64,000 bases of DNA, from positions 124,001 through 188,000 of the forward strand of contig NZ_NKQJ01000004.1 in NCBI RefSeq assembly GCF_002312815.1, given 5' to 3'. A model generated the notes under the pieces. The model worked only from the letters and a program-made list of their open reading frames with translations. It did not search any database and was not told the origin of the DNA. Of the stretch, positions 22,477-32,159 are shown piece after piece; position 1 is the stretch's first letter; the number at the start of each line of letters is the position of its first letter. The position numbers and the translations under genes are program-made. The DNA is from Agaribacterium haliotis. GTDB lineage: Bacteria; Pseudomonadota; Gammaproteobacteria; Pseudomonadales; Cellvibrionaceae.

Positions 22477-24861
22477 ATGGCCGTAAACTTAAAGCAGCTA
22501 TCTTTTATTACTGCTGTTTCTACTTTTCTCTTCGCCTGCGGCGGAGACAACAACGCAGGCGCGGATAAAAATTTTAATCGCATAGCCAGCTTTCCCGTTT
22601 GTGAGCAGCTACATATGAGCTGCGACGTCGACGATGAAACCGCGGCGGAAATTGTTGCGGTCAGCGAAGACGGGCAGGTGCTTGTATACACCGATAGCCC
22701 ACTTGGCGCCCTCGGCTTTGTTGATATCAGTGACGCCAGCAAGCCGATGGCGGCGGGTTTGATTGAGTTGGCGGGCGAGCCGACTTCGCTTGCTGTAAAA
22801 GGCAATTATGCTCTGGTCGCCGTCAACACGTCTGAAGACTATGTCAATGTCGGCGGCGAGCTGGCCATCTTTGATATTGCCAACAAGCGATTAGCAGCGA
22901 CACTGCCTTTAAGCGGTCAGCCGGATTCTATTGCTGTTAGCCCCGATAAAAATTACGCGGCGGTTGTGATTGAAAATGAGCGCAATGAACTGTTGTGTGT
23001 GAGTGGCGCTTACGCCGGCACAGCTTATGATGACGAAGATCTTGCCGAGCAGCAATGCAAGGGTGAAGGGCAAGGTGAGCTCGGTTTGCCACCGCAAACG
23101 CCGGCCGGTGAACTTGTGATAGTTGATATTAGTACCGAGAACCCGGGCCTCTGGACGACAAGTCCACTTAGCTTAAGCAATATTGCCGAGCTGTATCCGC
23201 TGGATCCAGAGCCGGAATATGTCGATATCAACAGTAATAATATTGCTGTTGTCAGCCTGCAGGAAAATAATCACCTTGTGCTTGTTGATCTGGCGAGCAA
23301 AACATTGCTGCACCACTTTTCCGCCGGTAGTGTTGATCTCAAGGATATTGATCGCCGCGAAGAAAAGCCGGCAAGGATACTGCTGAACGATAGCTTAGAT
23401 GCTGTTTTACGCGAGCCAGATGGCGTTGCCTGGATTGATGAGCATCACTTTGCTACGGCCGATGAAGGTGACCTAAATGGTGGCAGCCGCAGTGTCAGTA
23501 TCTTTAATACTCAAGGCGAGCTGGTTTGGACCAGTGGTAACAGTCTTGATCATTGGGCGGTGCGTCTCGGTCACTACCCCGACGGGCGTTCAAAAAACAA
23601 AGGTAATGAAGCGGAAAACGTCGAAGTTGCCCGCTATGGCGACAATACTTATTTATTTGTGAACTCAGAGCGTTCGAACTTGGTTTTTGTTTATCAGGTT
23701 AACGACCCGGCGGCACCGAAGTTAAAGCAGGTGTTGCCTGCAGGAGTGGCCCCAGAAGGAGCGGTTGCTTTACCTTCGCGCAACTTGTTGATCGTTGCCA
23801 GTGAAAAAGATAAACGCGGCGATAAGATACGCTCAGTATTAAACCTGTATCACTATCAGCGCGGTGATGCTGTTTATCCAACTTTGCAATCCGAAAACGA
23901 TGTTCATGCTAAGCCAATCGCTTGGTCGGCGTTGAGCGCGCTGAGCTACGATATGCGAGAAGACCATGTATTGTGGTCGGTTGAAGATAGTTTTTTTGCG
24001 TCGACCCGTTTATTTAAAATCAATACCAGTAGTCAGCCGGCCAAAATAGAGCGCGCGCTGCGTTTGCGCGATAGCAATAATGTTCTCGCATCGATGGCAA
24101 CGTCTGGGCCGCAGCAGCGCGCTGATAGCTTTGATGCGCATGATCTAGCTGCGATGATCAATGATGACAAAAGTGTAAATATTGATGCGGAAGGTTTAAG
24201 CATTGGTGTTGATGGTGGTTTTTGGATAGCATCAGAAGGGGCCGGAACAATGGCGCAAAGCGACACGCGCCCAATTGAAAAGTTAAATATGCTTATTCAC
24301 GCAGATAGTTCCGGTGTGATAGACCGGGTTGTAACGCTGCCAGCTGAGCTCAACAACAAACAAGTACGCTTTGGTTTTGAAGGGGTCGCCGAATACGGTG
24401 ATAAACTGTATGTCGCTTTTCAGCGAGCTTGGCAAGGAGAAGAGCAAGCTCGTATTGGTATCTATGATTTACAGAATAAAAGCTGGAGCTTTGTCTTTTA
24501 TCCTTTAGATCAAGTTAGTTCGCAGCGAGGCGGTTGGGTCGGTTTAAGTGAGATTACTTCAGTTGGTGGCGGGCATTTTCTGGTGCTCGAGCGAGATAAT
24601 CAAGGTGGCCCTGATGCTGCAATCAAGCGCATCTACAAAATCGATATAAATACCGTTGGCAGTGGTGATACACTCAATAAAACTCTCGTGCGCGATCTGG
24701 TTAAAGACCTGCAATCAACCGCGGCCTTAACCTATGAAAAAATTGAAGGCCTGGCTGTCGATGCCGAGCGCAATATGTGGATAGTCAACGACAACGACGG
24801 TGTCGACGCCAATAGTGGCGAGACACAGCTGATGATGATTGGCGAATACCCCGGGGAATAA
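22477..24861 (+). CDS. Lipoprotein with phytase-like esterase domain
   Basis: 794 residues from the ATG at 22477 (GGGGGC upstream; a TTG twelve bases earlier is less likely). The N terminus is a lipoprotein signal ending in the lipobox LFAC, so the protein is anchored in an envelope membrane. Residues about 60-440 look like a beta-propeller of the LVIVD/YVTN type (DISDASKPMAAGLIELAGEP, IAVSPDKNYAAVV). The C-terminal 330 residues match the esterase-like phytase family (PF13449 type): INIDAEGLSIGVDGGFWIASEGAG, KVRFGFEGVAEYGDKLYVAFQ in essence, and IEGLAVDAERNMWIVNDNDG. The substrate is unknown. It is monocistronic and faces the Wadjet operon. Confidence 0.75.
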   Translation: MAVNLKQLSFITAVSTFLFACGGDNNAGADKNFNRIASFPVCEQLHMSCDVDDETAAEIVAVSEDGQVLVYTDSPLGALGFVDISDASKPMAAGLIELAGEPTSLAVKGNYALVAVNTSEDYVNVGGELAIFDIANKRLAATLPLSGQPDSIAVSPDKNYAAVVIENERNELLCVSGAYAGTAYDDEDLAEQQCKGEGQGELGLPPQTPAGELVIVDISTENPGLWTTSPLSLSNIAELYPLDPEPEYVDINSNNIAVVSLQENNHLVLVDLASKTLLHHFSAGSVDLKDIDRREEKPARILLNDSLDAVLREPDGVAWIDEHHFATADEGDLNGGSRSVSIFNTQGELVWTSGNSLDHWAVRLGHYPDGRSKNKGNEAENVEVARYGDNTYLFVNSERSNLVFVYQVNDPAAPKLKQVLPAGVAPEGAVALPSRNLLIVASEKDKRGDKIRSVLNLYHYQRGDAVYPTLQSENDVHAKPIAWSALSALSYDMREDHVLWSVEDSFFASTRLFKINTSSQPAKIERALRLRDSNNVLASMATSGPQQRADSFDAHDLAAMINDDKSVNIDAEGLSIGVDGGFWIASEGAGTMAQSDTRPIEKLNMLIHADSSGVIDRVVTLPAELNNKQVRFGFEGVAEYGDKLYVAFQRAWQGEEQARIGIYDLQNKSWSFVFYPLDQVSSQRGGWVGLSEITSVGGGHFLVLERDNQGGPDAAIKRIYKIDINTVGSGDTLNKTLVRDLVKDLQSTAALTYEKIEGLAVDAERNMWIVNDNDGVDANSGETQLMMIGEYPGE

Positions 24862-24877
24862 GGCTGTATATTGCTGA

Positions 24878-24907
24878 AAGGCCTTAGTTTTATATAGCTA
24901 AGGCCTT
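24878..24907. terminator. Hairpin between phytase-like gene and jetD
   Basis: Perfect 10-base inverted repeat AAGGCCTTAG (24878-24887) / CTAAGGCCTT (24898-24907) with a 10-base AT-rich loop, followed on the plus strand by ATTCTTC. It is the only structure in the 68-base gap between two convergent genes and could end both transcripts. Confidence 0.65.
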
Positions 24908-24929
24908 ATTCTTCACTCTAGAGTTATTG

Positions 24930-26087
24930 TTAAATCAAGCTTTGTTCAAATTCGCGCAGAGCAACAATTTCCTGATCTAAAAATCGCTGTGAACTGCGGA
25001 TAGCCGGTAGTAAAACATCGTCGGCGTAGCGGCAGCCACAGGTGCCGGGGTCTAGCTGTTTCATCTTTTTGCTATCGCGAATTTGGTGGCCGTGACCTTT
25101 GTCGTGAAAACTCATCATTAATTCGTAGCCGGGCTGCCAGGCTTGCATGCCCTCAAAGCTTTTGCGCAGGGCTCTTAAAATAGCAAGCCCCGCGTAATCC
25201 ATATCGCCCCAGAAGTAGCACGGGGCCTCGCCACCATCAAACCACCAACGCTGAAATTCAATCAGCATTTCCGGGCTGGCGCTATTGAGAGTACTAAATA
25301 TTGCATTGCCTTTTTTTCTAACGGTTAGGGAGCTACCTTTAAAGCCTGAGCTGTAAACAAAAGCACTGTGCATAAAACGAGGGTTAAGGTCGGCCAGTTG
25401 TTTAAGCATTAAAAAGCTATCTTGGTTTTCGACAAAAATAATTTCATCGAGCTGGTCGGGCAGTACCACGTTCATCATAATGGGGCGCGGTTCAATTGCC
25501 ATGCTGGCTTGGGGGAATAGGGCGCAGACTAAATCAAATTTATTGTCGAGAAATTTGCTGTCGCCCCAGAAGCATTTTGCACTGAGGTTGCGCAGGGTTT
25601 GAGGTGTGGCGATTTGCTCGGCTAGGCTGGCGAAAGCTTGTAAAACTTCGCCGGCACTGCGGCCTTCTACTCGCAAGGGTTTTTCTAAGGCCGCGCCATT
25701 GTCCTCAAAAACGTGATGAACTTTTGCAAAGCGTTCGTTCCAGGTTAGTGTATAAGGGTCAAACGCAGGCCTGTTTAACCAAGCTCGAACCAGCGCCTCT
25801 TGATCGCTGTTAAAAACCAATAGTGCGTTTTCATTGGCGTCGCGCCCGCTTTTTCCACGCTGCTTTTGCACGCTTAAAATATGATACTCATTGTCGAGGC
25901 TTTTAAGCAGGTGCCAGAGATATTGAGGGTCGTCGTCGACGTAATCAAAAAGCTCTGGTGTGCTTTTGGCGCTCACCCTTAGCTGAGCTTTCACGCTTCG
26001 ATCACACTGATCCAGAAAGCGGTTCAGTATTTCCTGAACCAGGGGCTCTTCATCTACCCATGACGGGCGCTGCCTATAGGCATTCAT
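24930..26087 (-). CDS. jetD: Wadjet defence protein JetD (DUF3322/DUF2220)
   Basis: Toprim-type nuclease subunit of Wadjet; in studied systems JetD cuts circular plasmid DNA after loop extrusion by JetABC. 385 residues. The N-terminal DUF3322-like half (about 1-200) has LWHLLKSLDNEYHILSVQ and TWNERFAKVHHVFEDNG. The C-terminal half has the Toprim features: Glu in IIFVENQDSF (E220), and D295/D297 in YFWGDMDYAGLAILRAL. The terminal RFLDQEIV is also family-typical. A 95-base gap separates it from jetC, longer than the other operon joins, and contains a possible internal promoter. All key residues are present, so the gene looks functional. Confidence 0.9.
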   Translation of the reverse strand: MNAYRQRPSWVDEEPLVQEILNRFLDQCDRSVKAQLRVSAKSTPELFDYVDDDPQYLWHLLKSLDNEYHILSVQKQRGKSGRDANENALLVFNSDQEALVRAWLNRPAFDPYTLTWNERFAKVHHVFEDNGAALEKPLRVEGRSAGEVLQAFASLAEQIATPQTLRNLSAKCFWGDSKFLDNKFDLVCALFPQASMAIEPRPIMMNVVLPDQLDEIIFVENQDSFLMLKQLADLNPRFMHSAFVYSSGFKGSSLTVRKKGNAIFSTLNSASPEMLIEFQRWWFDGGEAPCYFWGDMDYAGLAILRALRKSFEGMQAWQPGYELMMSFHDKGHGHQIRDSKKMKQLDPGTCGCRYADDVLLPAIRSSQRFLDQEIVALREFEQSLI

Positions 26088-26182
26088 AGCTGGCCTTCCT
26101 TAGGGCGACGATAGGCGCCGCCTAAACCAACTATATATGCAAATTACAGCCAATGGGAAGTGTTTTTGCCAATCAGTTGGTC

Positions 26183-29100
26183 TTAAACTATTCCTTCCAT
26201 AAAGTCCAAACTCGCTTGGTTGCGGATAGTGCTTCGGTGTTTTGCCCAAAGATCTTTAATCTTATCTTGGTTGCATGTTTTGCGGTCGACTAAAACCCGC
26301 GTATTTAATTCGCCAATTGCAACTGCGCTTGGGCACTTGCTAAACACCACTTGGTGACTGATTAAGTCCATAAATGGCCCGCTTTTGCTAGAGGGCATAA
26401 TAAACACTAACTGCAGGCCCAGGCTTTCCGTTAAATAGTTGATAACTTCTCGCGATCGCGTTTCATCCATTTTGGAAAACGCTTCATCGACAAGCACCAT
26501 ACGGCAGTGGCTGCGCCCTTCATTAAACCGAAATGCAGATGTAATCGCGGCGGAGCGAATAATGTAAGCTGGTGTTTCCAGCTGGCCACCAGAACCGGTT
26601 CCGTAGGTTGACAATGGAATTGGCTGTTTGTTAAGAGGTTCTTTAAAAATTTCGTAGCGCCGATAATTTCGGTAGTCACTAATGCGTTTTAACTCATTTA
26701 GGGCGCTTTGTTCATCCTTGTCTAGTAGCATGCTTAACAGCTTATCGCGCACTTCAGTCGCGCGTTTATCGAGATTAACCTCAAATAGGTTGTTGCCGTC
26801 ACCCAGGCTCGGGCTTTTAATGATTTCCTTAAAGAAGTGCCAGTATTCACGAAACTCCGGCAGCCAATCCCATGAGAAATAAAAGCGTTCACGGTCTGCA
26901 CCAAAACGGTGGTGCTCAAGTTCTCGGTTGAGTTCTTCGAGGCAGCGTTTACCGTCGTTGATACTTTGAAAAATGCTGTGGCAAAGGTTGGTGACAAAAG
27001 TTGTATTAAAACTATCGCGCAGTACGACTAACTTTTCATGTTTGCCCACTAAAACATTATTTTTCAGGCTGTTGTAAATTCGCTGAATCTCATCTTGCAT
27101 GCCGAGCACCGCGGCATAGTTCTCAGATGTTTCATGGGTTTCGTCAAGCGCTTGGTATTGCAGGCTGTTGTAGCGCTGGGCACTTCGGTTGTGCTCGAGT
27201 ACGCATTCGTAGAGGCGGCGCTCGTTGCGTTCCAGTTCGCGCTGAGCGTGGCTCGCCTCTTCGTTAAAGTTATTGCTGCCCTTAGCATTTTCATCGGCCT
27301 GTGCGAGCTCGACCTGGGCGTTAAAATCACTGTTGTAGCTGGCTAGTTTAACAACAGCTTGTTCAGCACTGTCTTTTTTATCGGCAAGTTGTTCTTGTTC
27401 TGAACTTAAGCGAGATGCTCTAAGCTCGCTGTTGCGCAATTCATTCTCAGCGGCACCGCTTTGTTTGCTGAGCTGCTGCGCTTCGTGTTCTAGCTCTTTA
27501 AGTGTTGTTTTTATGTGTTCGAGTTTTTGTTCCAGCTCGGCAAAGTCTTCAAGGTTAAGGTTCGCTAGCGCGTGCTCATTTTTAGTCAGGCTCTGATGTA
27601 ATTGCAGCATGTTTTGAATTAACTTACTGCAGTGAATGCTTTTGAAGTTAGCGAGATGGTTGCGCAGTTCGCTCAGTTTCTGGCTCTGCTGCTCGAATTG
27701 TTGGGCTTGCTGTTGGAGTTTTATTAGCTGATCTTGTTTGGCTGTAAGCGCGCGTTCGCGCGCGCCTTGGCCAAATACCAGATCAGCTTCGTCGATATCA
27801 CAGCGGAACATAGAATACGAACCGCTGCCCATGCCGTCGCGGGTTAAACCGCGCGCTGTGCCCCGGAGCTGTTCTGCACTGTCGACTCGTTTGACGGAGG
27901 CGTAACTAGCGCGCACATAGTACTCAACGATTTTATGTTCAAAGCGCATAACATCAACAATGCTGCGGCCATCGGTCTGCAGCCTTTGTGCATCGCGCTG
28001 AGCTTTGCTGCCTTGAATTACTCGAGCGTTATTGCGGCGGCCAGGCAGGCGGCGCACTATTTGTATGGCTTCGGCTTCATATTCTGGCTCAACCACAATG
28101 CCAAAGCGAGCGCCGCCGAGATAACCTTCAATCGCCATTTGCCAATCTGGATCTTTGATATCAATAAAATCACAAAGTACCGCCGGCCGCGCATCTGGGC
28201 ATTGATGTTTGATAGCTTGTACAGCGCTTTCAACATGGGCGGGGTAACTGACACGCTGCTGTTGTAGCTTTTGGATCTCTTGCTGTTTTAAATTAAATTG
28301 GGCTTTGGCTTTATCGCGTTGCTCGTTTAATCGGTGTAGGTTTAAATAAAGTTGATCCGCCGGGCTTTGCTCGCCTAGGTGAATCATATCGGCGAGTTGA
28401 TTGTGCAGTAGTTCAAGTTCGGCAATAGAGGTTAATTTGCTTTCCAGTGCGTCATTGTTAACCCAATCTCTTGTCTGCAAGTTCTGCGCATTGATACCGC
28501 TGTCCGAGCCGGCGTCGATCAAGCGCTTTAATTTTAGCGCAAGATCTTTTAAGTCTATCTTGCTGAATTCGGCACCGAGCTCTTTATTTTTTATCGCTTC
28601 TGCGAGCTGTACTGCACTTCGCAGGTTGAGACTTATCTGCTGGTCTTCGTTTACAAGCGGTACAACGAGCTGCCCAAGTTCGCTCTGCAGACGTTGAATA
28701 TCCCGCTCGAGTTGGTCCTTGTCTTTTAGCGCACTAATACCTTGGCGCTGGGCGGTAAGCTCGACAAGCTCTTCTTGCAAGCTTGTGCGCTTGTCACTTA
28801 GCAGTGTGTTCTTCTGTTTATACTCGGCGATCAGTGTCTTTTTTTCGCTTTGGTTTTTAAGCTCGTTTAAATAATCGCGCTGTTTGAATCCGGCCTGACG
28901 TGCAGCCTCTGCATAGCGCAGCAGGGCACGGTTTTGCCAGGCACTGATATAGATCTGGCTGTGGTTTTGAGCTTGCTCAAGGTTGTTAATCGCATCGTTG
29001 AGCTGGCGGGTATCCTGTTCCATGGCACTGATGGTTTTCATCAGCTCGCTGACTTCTTTTATATCGTCACTTAAGTCCTTGGGTTCCAGTACTTCGCGAG

Positions 29101-29800
29101 CAACAAAATCAGTGATGCTTTTAACGGGCTTGTAAGCCATGAAATTAGAGAAGGTTCGAGCCGCATGTTTGGCTTCACGGTCGCTAACACCGGCTCGTTC
29201 GCCGCGAAAAATACCGTAGAGTCGGCGCAGGTAAGGGCCTTTTTTGTCGTATACCTCAACCCGGTCGCGGCCGAATTTTTTCATAAGCTGCAGGCGTAAA
29301 TCCTGCTGGGGTACGATATATTTGCCACCTTTATCCTGCTTGACGATATCGCTTAAAAATACTTCTTCACCAGAAATAATAATAAATTGCAGCTCATCGA
29401 GCCGCGCCTGACGGCTCGAACCAGCCGTATCGAGGCTGGCTCTCATGCACATCAAGGCGACAAATTTTTCCGCGTCTTCACCTTGAGTTGGGTGAAAGTT
29501 GCCGACGATGTAACCGTCGCATGTGCGTGGCCTGGCGTAACTGCCATCGTCGCAGCCGAGCACATAACTTTGCAGGGTGCGTACTTGTTTGCCTCCACGT
29601 CCGCGTTGAGTCGTCTCGTCTTGGCCAGGGTTAAAATTAAATAAGTTTTCATGCGCAGCGGTCATCAAGGACTGAAGTGCATCGGCGGCGGTGGTCTTGC
29701 CAGAGCCATTGCCGCCGGAAAATAAATTGATCGGCCCGAATTCGAATTCCTGAGCGGGAATATTTCCCCAGTTGACTAGTACCGCGCGCTTACAATACAT
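26183..29800 (-). CDS. jetC: Wadjet SMC-like ATPase JetC
   Basis: MukB-like ATPase, the motor of Wadjet. 1205 residues from the ATG at 29800 (MYCKRAVLVNW), which overlaps the jetB end by 11 bases; an in-frame GTG-type extension to 29902 lies inside jetB and has no family match. Walker A GGNGSGKTT is at residues 29-37. Long coiled coils run about 290-480 and 640-860. A hinge-like middle domain (about 500-640, GGARFGIVVEPEYEAEAIQIVRRLP) separates them. The signature STYGTGSGGQ and Walker B MVLVDEAFSKMDE are near the C terminus. It acts with JetA and JetB as a loop extruder on DNA. Confidence 0.92.
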   Translation of the reverse strand: MYCKRAVLVNWGNIPAQEFEFGPINLFSGGNGSGKTTAADALQSLMTAAHENLFNFNPGQDETTQRGRGGKQVRTLQSYVLGCDDGSYARPRTCDGYIVGNFHPTQGEDAEKFVALMCMRASLDTAGSSRQARLDELQFIIISGEEVFLSDIVKQDKGGKYIVPQQDLRLQLMKKFGRDRVEVYDKKGPYLRRLYGIFRGERAGVSDREAKHAARTFSNFMAYKPVKSITDFVAREVLEPKDLSDDIKEVSELMKTISAMEQDTRQLNDAINNLEQAQNHSQIYISAWQNRALLRYAEAARQAGFKQRDYLNELKNQSEKKTLIAEYKQKNTLLSDKRTSLQEELVELTAQRQGISALKDKDQLERDIQRLQSELGQLVVPLVNEDQQISLNLRSAVQLAEAIKNKELGAEFSKIDLKDLALKLKRLIDAGSDSGINAQNLQTRDWVNNDALESKLTSIAELELLHNQLADMIHLGEQSPADQLYLNLHRLNEQRDKAKAQFNLKQQEIQKLQQQRVSYPAHVESAVQAIKHQCPDARPAVLCDFIDIKDPDWQMAIEGYLGGARFGIVVEPEYEAEAIQIVRRLPGRRNNARVIQGSKAQRDAQRLQTDGRSIVDVMRFEHKIVEYYVRASYASVKRVDSAEQLRGTARGLTRDGMGSGSYSMFRCDIDEADLVFGQGARERALTAKQDQLIKLQQQAQQFEQQSQKLSELRNHLANFKSIHCSKLIQNMLQLHQSLTKNEHALANLNLEDFAELEQKLEHIKTTLKELEHEAQQLSKQSGAAENELRNSELRASRLSSEQEQLADKKDSAEQAVVKLASYNSDFNAQVELAQADENAKGSNNFNEEASHAQRELERNERRLYECVLEHNRSAQRYNSLQYQALDETHETSENYAAVLGMQDEIQRIYNSLKNNVLVGKHEKLVVLRDSFNTTFVTNLCHSIFQSINDGKRCLEELNRELEHHRFGADRERFYFSWDWLPEFREYWHFFKEIIKSPSLGDGNNLFEVNLDKRATEVRDKLLSMLLDKDEQSALNELKRISDYRNYRRYEIFKEPLNKQPIPLSTYGTGSGGQLETPAYIIRSAAITSAFRFNEGRSHCRMVLVDEAFSKMDETRSREVINYLTESLGLQLVFIMPSSKSGPFMDLISHQVVFSKCPSAVAIGELNTRVLVDRKTCNQDKIKDLWAKHRSTIRNQASLDFMEGIV

Positions 29801-30479
29801 CGCTGTTCTCCGCTTCGCGGTTAATGTTGTTACTTTTTTCGACGTCGCTTTCCGTGCTGGGATAAAGCGCGTCGAGTGCTTCGCTGCTGACAAAATTGAC
29901 AATGGCTGGCTGGATACTCAGCCAATACTCGTTGCCGGCTAAGGCTTCTTCATTGGCAAATTGGATGAGTCGCAACTGGCGAAGGCGTTTAAAAATTGCC
30001 ATGCGCTCACTGGCGTTTTCCGGCAGCGGGCGTTTTAATAAATTACTCATAGCCATGCTTAACGCTTCAAACGCAAGCATGACACAGCCTTTATCATCGA
30101 CCAGACCTTCGCGCAGAGCTTTTTCATACTCAACCCGTAGAATTAGGATGATGGCGACCTCTTGCTGGCTTGGGCGGTAGCGCATGCCGCCATTAAACGG
30201 ACGGTGGATGTCGTCTATTAGCCCGGGAACCTCTGCGCTAGGCGGGAATACCCGGAGGCTCATAAATTGAGCGTCGTGCATTAACCTCAGGCCGATAACA
30301 TTGAGGTATTCCTCAACCAGCTCTGCGCATACAAGGTATCTGTCGTAAAGTTGGGCCTCGATACCGCTTTCATCGCGGTTAATCACACCGTAATCCAGCA
30401 GTCGACAAAGCAGCTCGCTAAAGTCGTTGTAGGCAATATTTAATTTGGCCAATTCTTGTTTTATTAAGTCTTCTAACAT
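29790..30479 (-). CDS. jetB: Wadjet protein JetB (DUF4194, MukE-like)
   Basis: 229-residue DUF4194 protein, the winged-helix MukE-like subunit that binds the JetA kleisin. Family-type stretches are FSELLCRLLDYGVINRD, LRLMHDAQFMSLRVFPPS, the YRPSQQEVAIILILRVEYEKAL helix and LRQLRLIQFANEEA. The stop overlaps the jetC start by 11 bases, indicating translational coupling. It follows jetA by 93 bases. Confidence 0.9.
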   Translation of the reverse strand: MLEDLIKQELAKLNIAYNDFSELLCRLLDYGVINRDESGIEAQLYDRYLVCAELVEEYLNVIGLRLMHDAQFMSLRVFPPSAEVPGLIDDIHRPFNGGMRYRPSQQEVAIILILRVEYEKALREGLVDDKGCVMLAFEALSMAMSNLLKRPLPENASERMAIFKRLRQLRLIQFANEEALAGNEYWLSIQPAIVNFVSSEALDALYPSTESDVEKSNNINREAENSDVL

Positions 30480-30572
30480 AAAGCGTATTTGCCAGCCAAG
30501 TCGGCTCGGGGGTTAACTTGAGTGTCGCAGTCTTATTCACTTGCTACGGTCGATGCCTAGTAACTAACCTTG

Positions 30573-32021
30573 TCAGGTTTCACTGTCGGTATCGACAAGC
30601 GAAATACTAAATACATCGGATTGCTGATAATACTTTGAAAAATTATCGCGCAGCCCTTCATGTTGTATTTCAAATTTTAAACCTGAGTCGAGATTATTTA
30701 CTGCACCCAGTTCGATAACGTGGGCAATTGCCAACAGATCGCGGGCGTTCTCGACAGGCAGGTCGCGTGTATTTACTGATTGCCCATTGCGCATAGCTTG
30801 CAGCATATAGTTTTGTAAGTTTTCGCGATTAAATACAAAGGCCTGATCAAGCAGTTGTTGCACCATCAATTGTTGGCGCGCACCTAAATCGACTTCGCGC
30901 TCATCTTCGACTCGGGTATCAACTACAGCCTTCTTTCGGCGTTCGTTGACTTTGATGCTGCGCGGGTCAAGCAGACGCAGGCGCGTCGTAGCCATTTTTT
31001 CTGCGGCGCGATCCAGGCGTTTGCTATAGCTGTCTTGATCTAGGTCGGCGAGCTCACGGCAAATATCTACTAGCGCTTCGTCTGCCTGCGAGCTCAAAAA
31101 ACTCAACTGCCGAATAACAATGTCGGCACGCTTGGTAAAGCCGTGAAGAGCTCTGCGCAGGGCTGGTAACATTATGTCCGCGGCATTGCGCATGCGCAGT
31201 TCAATGGTGTCCAATACCCACCACAAATAACTTTGCTGATCGTGGCATAGCTGTGGCGCGCTCTGGCGCAGCGCCTGCTCGGCCTGTTGTTTAAACTCTT
31301 TTTTCTTGCGCCGAATACTGGTGATGACTTTGTTGATGTCGTCGCGGTGTTTTTCGACACTATCGGCGCTTAAGCGCACAGCAATATCCGGTTGAAAGCG
31401 CTTTTCCATATAGTCGAAAAACTGGTCACTGGCTTCGTGTACTAACTGTTGCGCTTCAACTTCTCGCACAAGTTCGCGCTTTAAGTCTTCAAGCTCGCTA
31501 ATAATGTCGCTGAAATCAGTGACGATACGCTCGCTGTAATCGAGCGCGTCGAGTAGGTCGTAAATCTCCCCGCGGCTGGCAAATGCTTCAAGTGCATTTA
31601 GGGTGTTGCGGGTATTGCGGTGGCGGGTGCGTATTTGTTTGCTGTCGGCGTCATTTAGGGCCTGGGTAAACAGGCGACCCATACGCGAAAAAGGGTAGCG
31701 CGACTGAAATGTCGCGTTGTCGACCTGCCGCTCTATCCATCCGGCATCGAGCAGGGCTTTGAGCACCCAGCTGGCCTGTTCTCGGTGATTGCGAAAACGC
31801 TGTTCTGAGGATTCGTCACTATCTTCGAATACCGGGGCTTGCGAACGAGCCAGCGCCTCTTCAAATAGTTCGACCAGTTGTTCGCGCTTTAAGCTCTGCC
31901 CGTAGTCAGCACTAGCGCTGTAGAGGCGCTGGTAGAGCAAGCTTAGGCACTGCACGATCTGTTCGCGGTACTTGCTGGTCAGCGGCTTAAAAAAGTTCTG
32001 GCGCTCGGAGCTAAAAAACAT
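30573..32021 (-). CDS. jetA: Wadjet protein JetA (MukF/kleisin-like)
   Basis: 482-residue kleisin-type subunit. The opening MFFSSERQNFFKPLTSKYR and the following winged-helix region match JetA proteins as I remember them. After about 150 residues comes a long helical domain rich in charged residues (DIISELEDLKRELVREVEAQQ), then a C-terminal segment with LPVENARDLLAIAHVIELG. It is the first gene of jetABCD on the minus strand. Which Wadjet subtype it belongs to (DUF3375-type or JetA-family PF18982 type) I cannot settle by reading; the start motif favours the latter. The 138 bases upstream separate it from the hydrolase-like gene. Confidence 0.85.
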   Translation of the reverse strand: MFFSSERQNFFKPLTSKYREQIVQCLSLLYQRLYSASADYGQSLKREQLVELFEEALARSQAPVFEDSDESSEQRFRNHREQASWVLKALLDAGWIERQVDNATFQSRYPFSRMGRLFTQALNDADSKQIRTRHRNTRNTLNALEAFASRGEIYDLLDALDYSERIVTDFSDIISELEDLKRELVREVEAQQLVHEASDQFFDYMEKRFQPDIAVRLSADSVEKHRDDINKVITSIRRKKKEFKQQAEQALRQSAPQLCHDQQSYLWWVLDTIELRMRNAADIMLPALRRALHGFTKRADIVIRQLSFLSSQADEALVDICRELADLDQDSYSKRLDRAAEKMATTRLRLLDPRSIKVNERRKKAVVDTRVEDEREVDLGARQQLMVQQLLDQAFVFNRENLQNYMLQAMRNGQSVNTRDLPVENARDLLAIAHVIELGAVNNLDSGLKFEIQHEGLRDNFSKYYQQSDVFSISLVDTDSET

Positions 32022-32159
32022 GGTGTCAGGCTTGTGTTACGAACACGGATGTTAGCAGAAAAGCGCTCAACACACTTATAGATTTTCAGTCTAGCGGCCG
32101 GGCTTGTGCCCAAGTTTGACAGCAGTTCTCAAAAGGTGGGGGCGAAGGTCCAACAGGCG

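Noticed and set aside
29801-29902. N-terminal extension of JetC
   Set aside because: It lies within jetB in another frame. SMC-like proteins start close to the first ATPase strand, as the ATG at 29800 does.
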